Assembly: GCF_029962835.1 (NCBI RefSeq)
Contig: NC_080574.1
Span: forward strand, 20,062,001-20,126,000
Source: Magnolia sinica
Taxonomy: Eukaryota > Streptophyta > Magnoliopsida > Magnoliales > Magnoliaceae
Direction: 5' to 3'
Length of the DNA stretch: 64,000 bases
The position numbers were made by a program, and so were the translations under genes. Numbering within the stretch: the first letter of the stretch is position 1; each line of letters opens with the position of its first letter. The notes beneath the pieces were generated by a model that saw only the letters and a list, made by a program, of their open reading frames with translations, was not told the origin of the DNA and did not search any database. Positions 25,801-39,800 of the stretch are shown here, piece by piece.

Positions 25801-27761
25801 CGCTTAACATCGACCCTCCTCTATCCAGACTGGGGACCGGCAGGTCAAATGCCACCGCTGGTGCAATTACAACCGTATTTCCAAAACTCAGTGGCTCAAC
25901 TTGACTCAGTGAGATTTCGAGCTGAGTATCTTGGAAACACGTTGGTGAGCCTGACTCAGTCGGGGCTTGACAAGATTCATCAAGTTGGCTAGGAAACTCA
26001 GGGTGACTTGACACGTCTCAGCGTGACTCAATCGAGTCACTCACCCAGTCAGCTGCTGGCTTTTGTTAAAAAATGTTGCACATGATAGGACTACGACAAG
26101 CAACCTCTTTGTGACTAAGAACCTACTACCAGTGCACCAAACACTCAAACAGTGAAGCTCTATTTTATGGGGGTTTTTTTGTTTGTTTGTTTTTTTTTTT
26201 TGTTCGTACTTTTTCTCTTCCCAACAAATTTAACATTTTTCCCAACACTAAATGCTTTAAATTAATTATTAAAATATCGAGTTGAGTCAAGTAAAGGCTC
26301 CATCAAGTCTTCGAGTTGACCCGGCTAACAAGTCGAGTTTTTGAGTTTTTGAACAATGATTACAACAAGCATCAAACTGACTTTACAAAGAAATAGTTTG
26401 CTGTCCGATCTGTCTTTCCACTGCAAAGAAAATGTGAAGGTAGCTGATGATGTCCAACCTAAGGATCTCCCACCCCAACTTCTACAATCAATCATTATGG
26501 ATCCAATCTTCTAAAATTAAAAGAAGTAAGAAACTCAATATTTGAAGAAGGCTACCGCAAGTACCACAGGATAATGGGATACATACTCCTGTTTGTGTTA
26601 CCTACACCAACCAGAGGAGAAAAATATATACAGCTGTTTGAAGCTCCCATCGATGCATTGTTATGTTATCACATGCTGCATTCTCAGTAGAGAGAATGAC
26701 TATAACACCTAAAGGGTTAAAAGAAATGAATGTGATGACTGCAGAAATATTTACCATGGGAACAAAGTCATGAGTGAGTAGTATGTTGCTAGGCCGCAAG
26801 TCTCGATGAATTACTGGACCTCCACGGCATTCTTCATGTAGAAAACGCAATCCTTTGGCTGTTCCGATTGCAATAGCATGTCTCTGGTGCCACTCAAGTG
26901 TAGGGGCTGATTTATCTAATCATATTAAAGAAGAAACAGTCAGAAAAAGACTATCAATCAGTCAGAAGGTGGAACAGATTGTATCATATATAAAATTAAC
27001 AAAATAATTGATCCCTGTAGCAACTTTTTTTTTTTTTAATTAGAAAGATTGAATTGAAGCCCACGTAACATTTTTTTATGATAAAAACTTCAAACCCAAA
27101 ACAATAACTTACTCAATAAATGCCACTCCAGGGATTTGTTGCAGATATACTCATACACCAAAATGTTATAATTCTCTCTGGAACAATAACCCAACAGCAT
27201 CACAATATTCTTGTGTCTTGCAAAGCTCAAGACGAATATTTCTGAATGGAATTCAGTAAAGCCTTGCAAACTTGCTTCTTTCCGTAGCTTCGCCGCAATA
27301 ATCTGCCCATCTTTAAGTCGACCTTTAAAGACATGACCAAATCCACCTTCTCCCAACAAGTTCTCTTTTGAGAAGTCAGATGTTGCAGCTTGAATATCTG
27401 AAAATCTGAATCTAATCGAATCCTTGATATATAGTACAGTCCTTAGCCCACAGCCAGCGCAAAGAACTGGCTTTTCTGAAGACTCGTTCTCAAAAATGCT
27501 GCTGTGTTGGCTCCTAAAACTCTGAGAATCAGATGGATTTCTTGGTTCCGCTTGCAAAGATTTCCCTGGCCGACAAAATGAAAAACAAAAAACCTTTCAG
27601 CTAGAAATGATCAACCCTCTTAAAGAATGGAAATTTGAAGAGGGCTACTTGCTAACAATCCATCGTATGTGAACTTTGCAGTCAATGGGTCCACTGGTAA
27701 CGTGCATGACATCTGAGCCATGCAAAAGGCTGGCCCACTTGTCATGAGGACCACCAAGTAC

Positions 27762-27807
<46 letters not shown>

Positions 27808-30800
27808 GCCATTTTAAATCAGACCTGTCAACAGTCTGATTCAATGTGCAGGTGTAGCCCGCAGATGGCAGATTGCTCTGATTTTGGCACCAGGTGATCT
27901 TCATGGTAGGCCACACCTTTTGCACAGACCAAATGTCATACACGTGACTGATTTGCACCTGTGCACCCATTGCATGTGCAAGTTCACAAGCAATGGGGTT
28001 GTAGGTGAACATCACTCAAATTTAAGAATCCATGAAATTTCAGATGGAATTATCTATCTCATAAAATTACATTAGGAAAAACACAGCATAGCTCACATTC
28101 AAGTAGTTACATGCTTTAGAAGGAAACCTAGCCTCACCATTCGAGGAAAAGTTGAGATCTTGCTGTTGCCTATTTCTCGAAGAAGAAGAAGAAGACGAGT
28201 TCCGTCTAAGGACGTCAATACCCTCTTGGGAACTGAAAGATGTACAAGAACTTCCACAAGAAATAACAGACTGCTCAAAATTTAAATTATCTGGCTCGAT
28301 CAAGACAGAGATAGGTTCAACTGATTTTGATAGAGAATAAAACAACTTCTGTTCTGAAACATCTATGTCATTTGCAATTATGGTATTACGCCTCCGCACT
28401 TGCAAAGATAAGCTATCTAGAATTATCCCAACCTTGCAAGGTATATGTCTCTCGTAGAACCTCAAATCCTTTCTGAGGTGCCTATTAAGATATAAGGAAA
28501 AGAACTAAGCACACAGAGAAATAAATAAGCAATAAAAGTAAAATAAGCTATTATCCAGAAGTACTATTCCAATATGCACTCAGTGACCAAGGATTATAAA
28601 ATAAAAAACAAAAAACAAAGATGGGTCGACTCGCCCTGGCTAAAAGCCAAGTCCAGCCAACTAGTCTACCATGGCTGAGGGGGCGATGTGAATCTTTTTG
28701 GAATATAAGAAAGATAAAAGGGATGGTAAAAAACAGAAAAGATCACTAATCAAAGTAAGGAAATTATAAAGGCATGTTTAATAGAAACTTTTAACAGATA
28801 AATAAGATGCATAAAATGTTGTTTACTTCTTATGAGTCACTAGTTGGATTCACAGGTCAAAAACCTGAAAACTCGACTTGACTCAAATTTCCAGCCAGGT
28901 CGGGTCGACTCGAAGACTCGACCGAGTCTTTACTTGACTCGAACAGTATTTAATAATCAAATTAAAATATTTATAGTAAGAAATATTTACAGTTGTTATT
29001 GTTGGAATATTTGGTTGAATTAAATAGACTATTAAAATTGAGAACCAAAAAAGAAAATAAAATTTTTGAGAAAGAGGACTTATTGAATTGAGTCGAGGCG
29101 CGACTGAGTCACTCGGTTTGAAATCGAATTTGCTCCCCTTGGATAGCGTCCCAAGTGCAACAGGCTTCCAGAGCAATCGACCTCCAGGATACAATGACTA
29201 TGACCCGGTCCCAACGGTGCACTCATTGTACACAGACTCGAACCACTTGCATTTTAATCCGAAAGTGCTGAGTTGACTCAGCGATGAACTCAACAATCAA
29301 AAATGTTTAAAACCGAATATCAGAGAGCATTTTATAAGAGAAGGATTTTCATATTTTCAAACATAAATCGAAAGCCTTTATATAGACTGCAAAGTGGTGC
29401 ATAAGCACCCTTTACAAAGGGTTAGGTCCGTTGGGTTTAAACCCAACAGGTGCGACCAACCGGAACGGACACACCTCTCTAGTTTAAAACGAAAAGGTAG
29501 AAGTGCGGGTACACTCTCGCAAATAAAGTCCCGCAAGTACCAATCCACACACACCCACGCGAGTACACTCATACCACAGCCGCACCCGCGCCGGCACCTG
29601 CGCCCAGCCGGTCCCATCCCATCCCATCTCGTCGTGCACACGCACACGAACTCGGACTCAGCTCAGCATGGCATGGCTCAACGCGCCCGCACGCGTGTGT
29701 AGTCAATGGCATAGATTATAACTATTACCCACCCCCCCTCACAAAGGACCAAATTCACATGCCCCCTGAAAGGGGCTCAAGCCGGAGGCAAAAAGACTAT
29801 CTTATATACAAGATAGTCTTCTTTATCAAATCCAATGTGGGACAAAACCCACAACTCAAAAACACCAAAACTTTTCACATGTGGAGGGAAACCAAAAATT
29901 TGAAAACCAAATTTTTAGTATTTATTTTAAAACAAAATTCAATAATCCCCCACATGTTTTAAAATAAAACATTTTTGGGTTAAAGCGTAATAGTTGTGCA
30001 ATGGTGCCAGTGTCACCATAGACTTGAACCGACATTAGAAGAAGCAAGACAGGTCTACAAGAATCAAGTGACACCATAGTCTTGAACATGAATCCTTTTA
30101 ATGTAGATCGCAAGTACATGCCACTCATACAACTCTTCCTCTGCAAGTGATTCTGCGGTTCGGTGCGTTTCAGTCATACACAATTACCTGAATTTCATTA
30201 GTGATCTAGAGAATTCGCATAGATTCTCATAGGAAGCGGCCTCCACCTTCACACCCATATAGGTGAATTCCATCAAGTGTATGCAGCAACTGTATACACC
30301 ACCAAATATATGGCTATGGATCCATTAAGAGTTCTAAAAACTCGTCCTTCTGCATTGCTGCTCGCACTGTACACCATAGAAGGAGCTCATATAACTTAGT
30401 GCAATCATCTACCTCGTGTCTTATTATTTATCCATTGAACCTATCTCATGGAATCTCCACTTGTATAGGTTGGGTTGTCGACACTGGCAGCTCATATATT
30501 AGGCTAAGCCCCATTCCCTTCGATGTATCATTAACTAACCTTTTAGATAGTCCTTTGGTCAGATGATCTGCCAGATTCTTTTCTGACCTCACAAAATCAA
30601 TAGATATGACTCCATCACGCAACATGTGTTTCACTATGTTTTGTCTGAATCTAATATGTTTACTTTTTCCATTATATATTTTACTCTTTGCTTTTGCTAT
30701 AGCTGCTTGACAGTCACAATGAATAGACACAGCCGATACAGGCTTTGGCCACAATGGTATATCAGCTAAGAGATTTTTAAGCCACTCGATTTCTGATCCA

Positions 30801-33800
30801 GCCTTTTCTAAGGCAATAAACTCGGATTCTATAGTCGACTGAGCGATACATGTCTACTTGGTAGACTTCCAAGAGACTGCTCCTCCACCCAAAGTGAAGA
30901 CATATCTGCTAGTGGATTTTGTCTCATCGGAATCACCGATTAGTTAGCATCACTGTATCCTTCCTGATGGGATTTCCTCCCAGGCTCCACCGGTTGTGAG
31001 CTTCACTCGACCGGTTGAGGGTGGTGCTCGACCAGTCAAGCCCTGGCTCGACTCAAATTCCAGCGACTTTGGGTTTATTTTTCTCGTGGTGCTCGACTAG
31101 TCGAGGGAGGTGCTCGACTAGTCGAGGTTACGCAGATTCGTTTCGCGATTTTGTGCAGATTACGGAATTTTGAGGCCCTTTCGCAAAGGGTGCAAAAGGG
31201 AGTTTCTTAAACTATAAATAGGGGCGCCTAGGGCTTTATTAGGCAATGCAAGAGGGTTTCCTAAAGCTTTGCAAGGGTTTGCTAAAGGGTTTAGGGCTAT
31301 CAAAGGAGTGTGTGAGAGAGAGAGAGAGAGAAAGAGAGAGGAAGCTTGTAGAAGGGAGGTTATGCTCGTAGAGGTGATCTATTGTGCACTCGACATCTCA
31401 ACGCTTCTACATCCTCGTGATTAGTGAGATCTCTCTGTTTTTCTTTTATTCTCTTATTGTTTATCCACTCTTGCATGAGTGAAGAAGGTTGGAACATTCT
31501 ACTTCATAGTGGATTGTTGATCTGAACGAGGTCCCGTGGTTTTTACCTCTTTGAGGGTTTTCCACGTAAAAATATCTTGTATGGTGTAGTTTTTGCTTTG
31601 ATTTATTTCATTGCTTTATTATCCCATAATTCTGGTCTAATTTGGGAGGCTAGATCTTAAGGTTTTGTGTAAGGCCTCCAACAAAGTGGTATCAAAGCGC
31701 CAAGTTCATTGAACGGAGAAGGATCGATTTTGAATTATAGAAGGTGGCTCATCAAGGATGATCAGCCTCAATGGTTATAACTGGACCATATGGAAGGCTA
31801 AGATGGAGGATTTGCTTTATTGCAAGAACCTGTATTCTCCAATTTTAGGCATATCAGCAAAATCCAAGGATATGTCTGATGATGATTGGAAGAAGTTGGA
31901 CCGAAAGGCGGTGGGGTTTATTAGACAATGGCTGGATGATTCCATGTTCCACCATGTGTCTACGAATACCTCAGCCGCTAGCCCATGGCTGAAATTACAA
32001 GGGCTGTATGAGAGGAAGACAATCGGCAATAAAATTTTCTTGATACGACAACTTGTGAATCTCAAGTTCAAAGATGGTGGTTCTGTGGCCAAGCAAATGA
32101 ATAAGGTCAGCAATATATTGAACCAGCTCTCCGCTATGAAGATGGTCCTGGATGATGAATTACAGGCTTTGTTATTGCTTAGCTCATTGCCTGATAGTTG
32201 GGAGACATTGGTGGTGTCTCTAAGTAACTCTGCGTCAGACGGAAAGGTATCCATGGAACAGGTAACTAGCTGTTTCTTCAATGAAGAAACAATGAGGAAG
32301 TCTCAGGGGTCCACTCAGCAAGAGGCCCTTGTGACACAGGAACATGAAGGGCGGGAAGGCCCGAGATAAATCAAGAGGCAAGTCGAGTACTGGAATTGTG
32401 GCAGGAAGGGCCACTATAAGCATGAATGTCGTAAGAATAAGAACGACAAGAAAGGAAAAGGAAAGGAAAAGGAAGATGAATCATATTCCACTGCGATCGC
32501 TTCAGATGGCGACGTTATAGTTATTCTTTCAACAAATCATGATGTTTGTCTCACGGCTATGAGTCAGGACACCGACTAGGTGATTGACTCGGGAGCTTCT
32601 TTTCATACAACTCCATGTAAGGACTTCTTCATAAGCTATAAGTCAGGTGACTATGGGACAGTGAAGATGGGAAATTCTGGCATATCAAAGATCGTAGGGG
32701 TCGATATTTGTGTGAAGACCGATGTGGACTGCACATTGGTTCTCAGGGATGTGAGGCATATCTCAGACTTTTGCCTCAACTTGATGTCGACAAGAAGGTT
32801 GGATGATGATGGCTATGAAAGCCGGTTCGTTGGTAAGTGCTGGAAGCTCATCAAGGGTTCGTTGATCGCGGCCAGAGGAAAGAAGTGTTGCACCCTTTAC
32901 AAGGCAAGTGTCAGTGTGTGCAAGAGTGGGTTGAACGTAGCGGAGGATTTAGCTATTGACATGTGGCACAGGCGTCTAGGCCACATGAGTGAAAAAGGGC
33001 TTCAGGTACTAGCGAGGAAGCGGCTCCTTCCAGACATGACAGGTATACCTCTCAAAACCTGTATTGGTTGTTTATCAGGGAGACAGCATAGAGTTTCATT
33101 TTTTAAATCTGCTTCTCATGTTAATAAAGTGCATGCATTAGATTTGGTTTATTCTGATGTTTGTGGTCCTATGAGGATAAAAACCTTGGGTGGGGCATTG
33201 TATTTTGTCACTTTTATAAATGATGCATCTAAAAGGGTTTGGGTTTATGCTTTGAAATCCAAGGACGAGGTCTTTGGTGTGTTTAAATTATTTCATGCTA
33301 TGGTCGAGAGAGAGACAGGTAGATCCTTGAAGTGCATCCGCACTGACAGTGGTGGTGAATACATTGGCAACTTTCATGAGTATTGTAAGTCCCTGGGTAT
33401 AAGGCATGATTAGACGGTTCCCAAGACCCCCCAGCATAATGGTGTTGCTGAGCGAATGAATCGCACCATTGTAGAGAGAATCAGATGCATGTTATCCCAT
33501 GTGAAATTGCCCAAGACGTTCTGGGGAGAAGCAATGCACACAGCAATGTATCTGATAAACAGGTCTCCATTAGCCCCATTGAATGGAGAAGTACCTGAGA
33601 AGGTGTGGACTGGACAGGATCCATCATACAGTCATCTCAAGGTGTTTGGATGCAGGACATCCGTTCACGTACCAAAGGACGAGAGGTCCAAGCTCGATAT
33701 GAAGATCAGGCAATGTGTGTTCTTGGGGTACGGTGATGAAAAACTCGGTTACAGATTGTGGGATCCGACAGAGAAGAAGCTCATCAGGAGCAAGATGTGG

Positions 33801-36800
33801 TTTTCTTTAAAGATCAGTGTATAGAAGACATTAGTAAGATAGAGAAGAACTAGCCTAGTTCAGGTGAGATAGAGGACATAGATTCGATTATTCCTCCCGT
33901 GGTGCCTGATAACGGGAGAGTACAGCAAGGTGCAGAGGATGAGGTACTTCCTTCAGAAGGTGGACCAGGGGAGCAGCCCCCACTTGATCCACCTGTTGAG
34001 CCACAAGTGAGGAGGTCATCTAGGGACAGACAGTCGTCCAAGAGGTACTCGCCGCATGAATACATTATGCTGATTGATGGGGGAGAGCCAGAAGATTATT
34101 CTGAGGCCCTAGCCGACAGCATAAGGGAGAGTGGTTGAAAGCTATGCAAGAGAAGATGGAATCCTTGCATAAGAACCATACCTATGACATGGTGAAACTG
34201 CCTAAGGGCAAGAAAGCTTTGAGCAACAAGTGGGTGTTCAGAAAGAAGGTTGAGCAGAAAAATTCACAGACGAGGTTCAAGGCCAGACTTGTGGTGAAAG
34301 GGTTTGGTCAGAAGAAAGGCATAGATTTTGAGAAAATATTCTCACCAGTGGTGAAGATGACATCATACTGGTGTTGCTTGGGTTGGCGGCTGACATGAAT
34401 CTGGAGATAGAGCAATTAGATGTTAAAACTGTCTTCCTCTATGGTGACCTAGAAGAAGAGATGTACATGCACTAACCAAAGGGGTTCGAAGTCAAGGGCA
34501 AAGAGCATATGGTGTGTAGGCTGAGGAAGAGCTTGTATGGGCTGAAACAAGCTCCACGGTAATGGTACAGGAAGTTCGACTCGTTTATTTTGAAGCATGG
34601 GTATGACAAAACGGAGTCAAACCACTGTGTGTTCACGCGCAAGTTCTCAAATGGTGATTTCGTAGTTTTATTGTTATATGTGGATGACATGCTCATCATG
34701 GGAAAAGACATCAAGAAGATCGACAGGCTGAAACAAGAGTTGGGCAAGTCATTTGCGATGAAAGACTTGGGCCCAACTAAACAGATCTTAGAAATGGAGA
34801 TAACTCGTGACAAAAGCAACAGGAAGCTTTAGCTATCATAAGAGCAGTATATTGAGAAAGTTCCAAAGCGGTTCAATATGAATGCAGCGAAGCCGGTCAG
34901 TACTCCATTAGATGGTCACTTCAGATTGAGCGACAGGCAGTATCCCAAGACAAAGGCAGAGGTGGATGAGATGTAGAAGATACCCTACGCGTCAGCGGTA
35001 GAAAGTTTGATGTATGCTATGGTGTGTACACGCTCAGACATAGCATATGCGGTTGGTGTTGTCAGCCGGTATCTTGCCAATCCTGGCAAAGAGCAGTGGG
35101 CAGTGGTGAAATGGAAACTGCGGTATCTAAGAGGCTCATCCAGGTTGAGTCTGTGCTATGGTGACGGAAAACCTGTGTTAGAGGGCTACACAGATGCAGA
35201 TGTGGCAAGCGACATAGACTCCAGGAAGTCTACATCGGGGTTCATGTTCATGTTTGCAGGGGGAGCGATTTCTTGGCAACGCAAGCTACAGAGGATCGTA
35301 GCATTGTCGACGACAGAGGCCGAGTACATTGTAGTCACAGAGGCATGTAAAGAGATACTTTGGATGAAGAAGTTCCTACAGAAATTTAGCCTGAAGCAGG
35401 AGCAGTACGTGGTCTATTGCGGTAGTTAAAGTGTTATACATTTGAGCAAGAATCCAAGTCAGCACTCCAAGTCGAAGCACATAGAGATTTAGTTCACTAG
35501 ATCAGGGATACTTTGGAACAGAAGGTGTTACAGCTTGAGAAGGTTCACACAGACGATAATGGGTCAAACATGATGACCAAGGCTTTGCTCAAGGGCAAGT
35601 TTGAGATTTGTAGAAACCCGACTGGCTTGAAGAAGGTGAATCCCTGCTGGGTTGGAAAGGGGGAGTTTTGATGAGATTTCCTCCCAGGCTTAACCGGTCG
35701 TGAGCCTCACTCGACCGGTCGAGGGTGGTGCTCGACTAGTCGAGCCCTGGCTCGACTCAAATTCCAGTGATTTTGGGTTTATTTTGCTCGACCGGTCAAG
35801 GACACTGCTCGACTAATCGAGGTTACGCAAATTCGTTCCGCAATTTTGTGCAGATTGTGAAATTTTGAGGCCCTTTCATAAGGGGTGTGAAAGGGAGTTT
35901 CCTAAACTATAAATAGGGGTGCCAAGGGCTTTTCTAGGCAATGCAAGACGGTTTTCTAAAGCTTTACAAGGGTTCGCTAAAGGGTTTAGGGCTATCAAAG
36001 GTGAGAGAGAGAGAGAAAGAGAGAGAGGAAGCTTGTGGAAGGGAGGTTATGCTCGTAGAGGTGATCTACCGTGCACTCAACATCTCAGCGCTTCTACGTC
36101 CTCGTGATCGGTGAGATCTCTCTGTTTTTCTTTTATTCTCTTATTGTTTATCCACTCTTGCGTGAGTGAAGAAGGTTGTAACGTTCTACTTCATAGTGGA
36201 TTGTTGATCTGGACGCGGTCTCGTGGTTTTTACCTCTTTGAGGGTTTTCCACGTAAAAATCTCTTGTGTGGTGTGGTTTATGCTTTGATTTATTTCATTG
36301 CTTTATTATCCCATAATTCTAGTTTGATTTGGGAGGATAGATCCTAAGGTTTTGTGCAAGGCCCCCAACACTTCCAATATAGGAAAATAACCATTATAAT
36401 GTAAACCATAGGTCATACTGCCTTTTAGGTATCTCAAAATCCTAGACAAGGCATTTCATTACTCTTTTCCAGGGATGTGTATATCTACTTAGCCTTCCTA
36501 CTGCAATACCTATATATGGTCTATTACAGTTTCTTAGATACATGAGGCTACCAATTATTCTGGAATACTTCAATTGAGACACTATTTTCTGTATTCTTCA
36601 TGAGAGTCACACTATAATCATAAGGAGTACTGACAGGTAAACAGTCAAAATGGTTAAACTTTCTCAATATCTTCTCAATATAATGAGATTGTGATAATAT
36701 AATAACACCATGTTTCCTGGTTACTTTAATACCCAAGATTATACTAGCCTCTTCTAAGTCTTTCATGTCAAACTTAGATGACAAGAATTTCTTAGTTGCA

Positions 36801-39800
36801 TTAACTAATTTAATATTAGTTCCAAAAATAAGCATGTCATCAACATAAAGGCATATAATAACATAATCATTTCTAAAAATTTTACTATATATACACATGT
36901 ATCTACAATATTTATATGATAACCATTTGATTTTAAAACACCATCAAATTTTTCATGTCAATGTTTAGGAGCCTATTTTAAACCATATAGTGATTTAATT
37001 AGTCTACATACTTTATTTTCTTTACCTTATATCTTATAACCCTCAGCTTGCTTCATATATATTTCTTCTTCTAAGTCTCCATTTAGGAAAGTAGTCTCAA
37101 CGTCCATCTGGTGTACCACCAGTTTATATATGGAGGCTATCGCTATTAAGACCCTGATAATTGTAATTGTAGTTATAAGGGAATATGTATCAAAGTAATA
37201 TATTCCTTCCTTTTGTTTAAAGCCTTTCGCTACCAACCTAGCCTTAAACTTTTCAATAGTTCCATCTAATTTTAGTTTCTTTCTAAACACCCATTTACAA
37301 CCTATTGGTTTGTTTCCAGGTGGTAGGTTTACAAGTTCCCAAGTGTTATTAGATATAATAGATTCCAACTCATCATTCATTGCCTCCTTTCAAAAGGTTG
37401 CATCTGGAGAGTTAATTGCTTCTGTATACGTTGTAGGATCATTTTCTACTAAGAAGGTGAAAAAAATCATCTCCTATGTTAGTTTCTCTTCTAACCTTAG
37501 TAGTTTTTGTTGGTTGTATTTTTTCTACTACTTTCTCGTAAGCAATTTTACTAGTAGACGCAATATCCGATTCATCGACTTCCTCTATTCCTATAGATTT
37601 AGATTTCATAGGGAATACGTTTTCAAAGAATTCTGCATCCCTAGCTTCTATAATTGTATTAGGATCTAGAATATTATTCTTAGTTTTTAAAACTAGAAAC
37701 CTGTAGGCTGCACTGTTTTGTGTATAACCTATAAATACACAGTCGTTTTAGGACCTAATTTTATTTTCTTAGTTTCAGGTAATCCTACTTTAGTAAGACA
37801 CCCCACACTTTAATATATTTATAACTAGGAACATGATTCTTCCAAAGTTCATAAAGTATTTGTTCAGAAGATCTAGAAGGAATTCTATTTAGGATATAAT
37901 AAGCAGACAGAATTGCTTCTCCCCACATATTTGAGGGTAAGCCTGAACTGTTTAACATGGCATTCATCATCTTTTTTAGAGTTCTATTCTTACGTTCTGC
38001 TATTCCATTCTGTTTTGGTGTATAAGGAGCTATAGTTTCATAAATTATTCCACTATTTTCACATAATTCTTTAAATTGAGAAGATTCATATTCACCACCT
38101 CTATCTGTTCTAAGTCTTTTAATTTTTATATTTAACTGATTTTCAACTTCAATTTTGTATTTAGAAAAAGTATTTAAAGCTTCATCTTTATTTCTTAACA
38201 GATAGACTCTAGTAAACCTAGAGTAGTCATCTACAAAAGTTATGTAATATCTTTTTTCACCCTAGACATGTGATTTCTAAAATCACCTAAGTCACTGTGT
38301 AATAGAACAGATGATCTTTCTATTCATTTAAAGGGTTTTCTAATAAATTTTGATTCTACACATGTTTCACATTTATCGAATTCTTCATTAGATATATTAA
38401 GTAATAAACTTAATCTTTTCATTTTCTTCAAAGATACTACATTCACATGACATAATCTGCTATGTCATAGATAAAATGGTTCAACGATATAAACAGAACT
38501 AAATGTCTTCTTATTATTATCATTGGATACATTTACAATGAATAAACCATCACTGAAGTATCTCTTACCAACAAAAGTTTCATTCTTAGTCATTACAAGC
38601 TTATCTGAATCAAATACTAACTTGACACCAGCCTTATTGAGGAGCAAACAAGAGACTAAGTTTCTTCTAATGTTGGGCACATGTAGGACATCATTCAACA
38701 TCAGAGTCTTTCCAAAAGTGAGTTTCAAAAGTACTTTCCCTTTCCCCACAACTGGAGATGTTCTGGCATTACCCATGAACACCTGTTCATCATCTCCTGA
38801 TACTTGGTAGGAGGTAAACATGCTACGATTCTTGCACACATACCTAATTGCACTAGTATCTAGTACCCAGTCCAAGTTGTTTACAAGAAAGACTTCTGAC
38901 ACCACAACTACTACCATGTCAGACTCATTGCCTGTTTCTCTAAGATTAGCTTGCAGCTTATCTTTATTTTTCTTAAGCCTGCATATTATAATATGATGCC
39001 TAGGCTTTCCACGGTTGTAGCAATTTCACTTTTTCTTGAATTGATTGTTTACATTCTTCTTTTTGAGCTTGTATTCATTTATGTAATGTCCAGTTTACCA
39101 CAGTTATGACAATTGCCCTTTTTCTTATTATTTGCCCAACTTGATTCCACAAGATTCACCTTTGAATCTATCTCATTTCCATTTTCTTTTTGGTCCCTGA
39201 TTCTATTGGCATCCTCTATTTGTATGTGTACGATAATAGTTTTTTAAAAAATATTGTTCTTTTTATGTTTCATTCTATTCTTATAGTGCTCCTGACAAAA
39301 ACACTTCATCCAACTTAATTCCTTCTGTCGACAGTTCATGAACTAGATTTTAAAAATCATGAATCTGATTTGTGACAGGTTTATCACCTGTCATTTCATA
39401 ATGAAGAAAATTAGCAATTGCATATTTTTTAGCACATGTATCTTCCAATATGTACTTTTTTTCCAAAGCAATGTCTTTAGCAGATTCATAAGAAGCATAC
39501 ACGTCATATAGTTCGTTAGACAAAGAGTTTAGAATATAGTTTTTGTTAGACAGACTGAAATATACTTTGTATAGCTAGCATACCTTGTATAGTTGGTTTC
39601 CATAGGTAGAGGATTCTGATTTTATTACTTTCCTTGTATAGATAATGTAATCTCTATATATTCAACCCCTCTAGGTTGTCTCAAATACACAAAAGCTTTC
39701 AACTCCTCGGTTTTCATGGTATTAAAGCTTTACTGATCCAAATCCGACACCACCTGTCAGATCCGACCATCCCTACTGCGTCTGGCCACCATCCCTACTC

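Larger units (their letters stand above)
30965..36370 (+). mobile_element. Ty1/copia retrotransposon, element 2, nested inside element 3
   Basis: LTRs are 30965-31683 (719 bp) and 35669-36370 (702 bp), with TSD CTTCC at 30960-30964 and 36371-36375. The PBS is TGGTATCAAAGC at 31687-31698 and the purine tract (gaaagggggag) ends just before 35669. It is antisense to the host gene and to element 3. Integrity is better than element 1, but gag-pol is interrupted by stops. Confidence 0.95.

Noticed and set aside
24185..28465. Kinase pseudogene
   Set aside because: All ten exons join in frame with canonical splice sites and intact catalytic residues.
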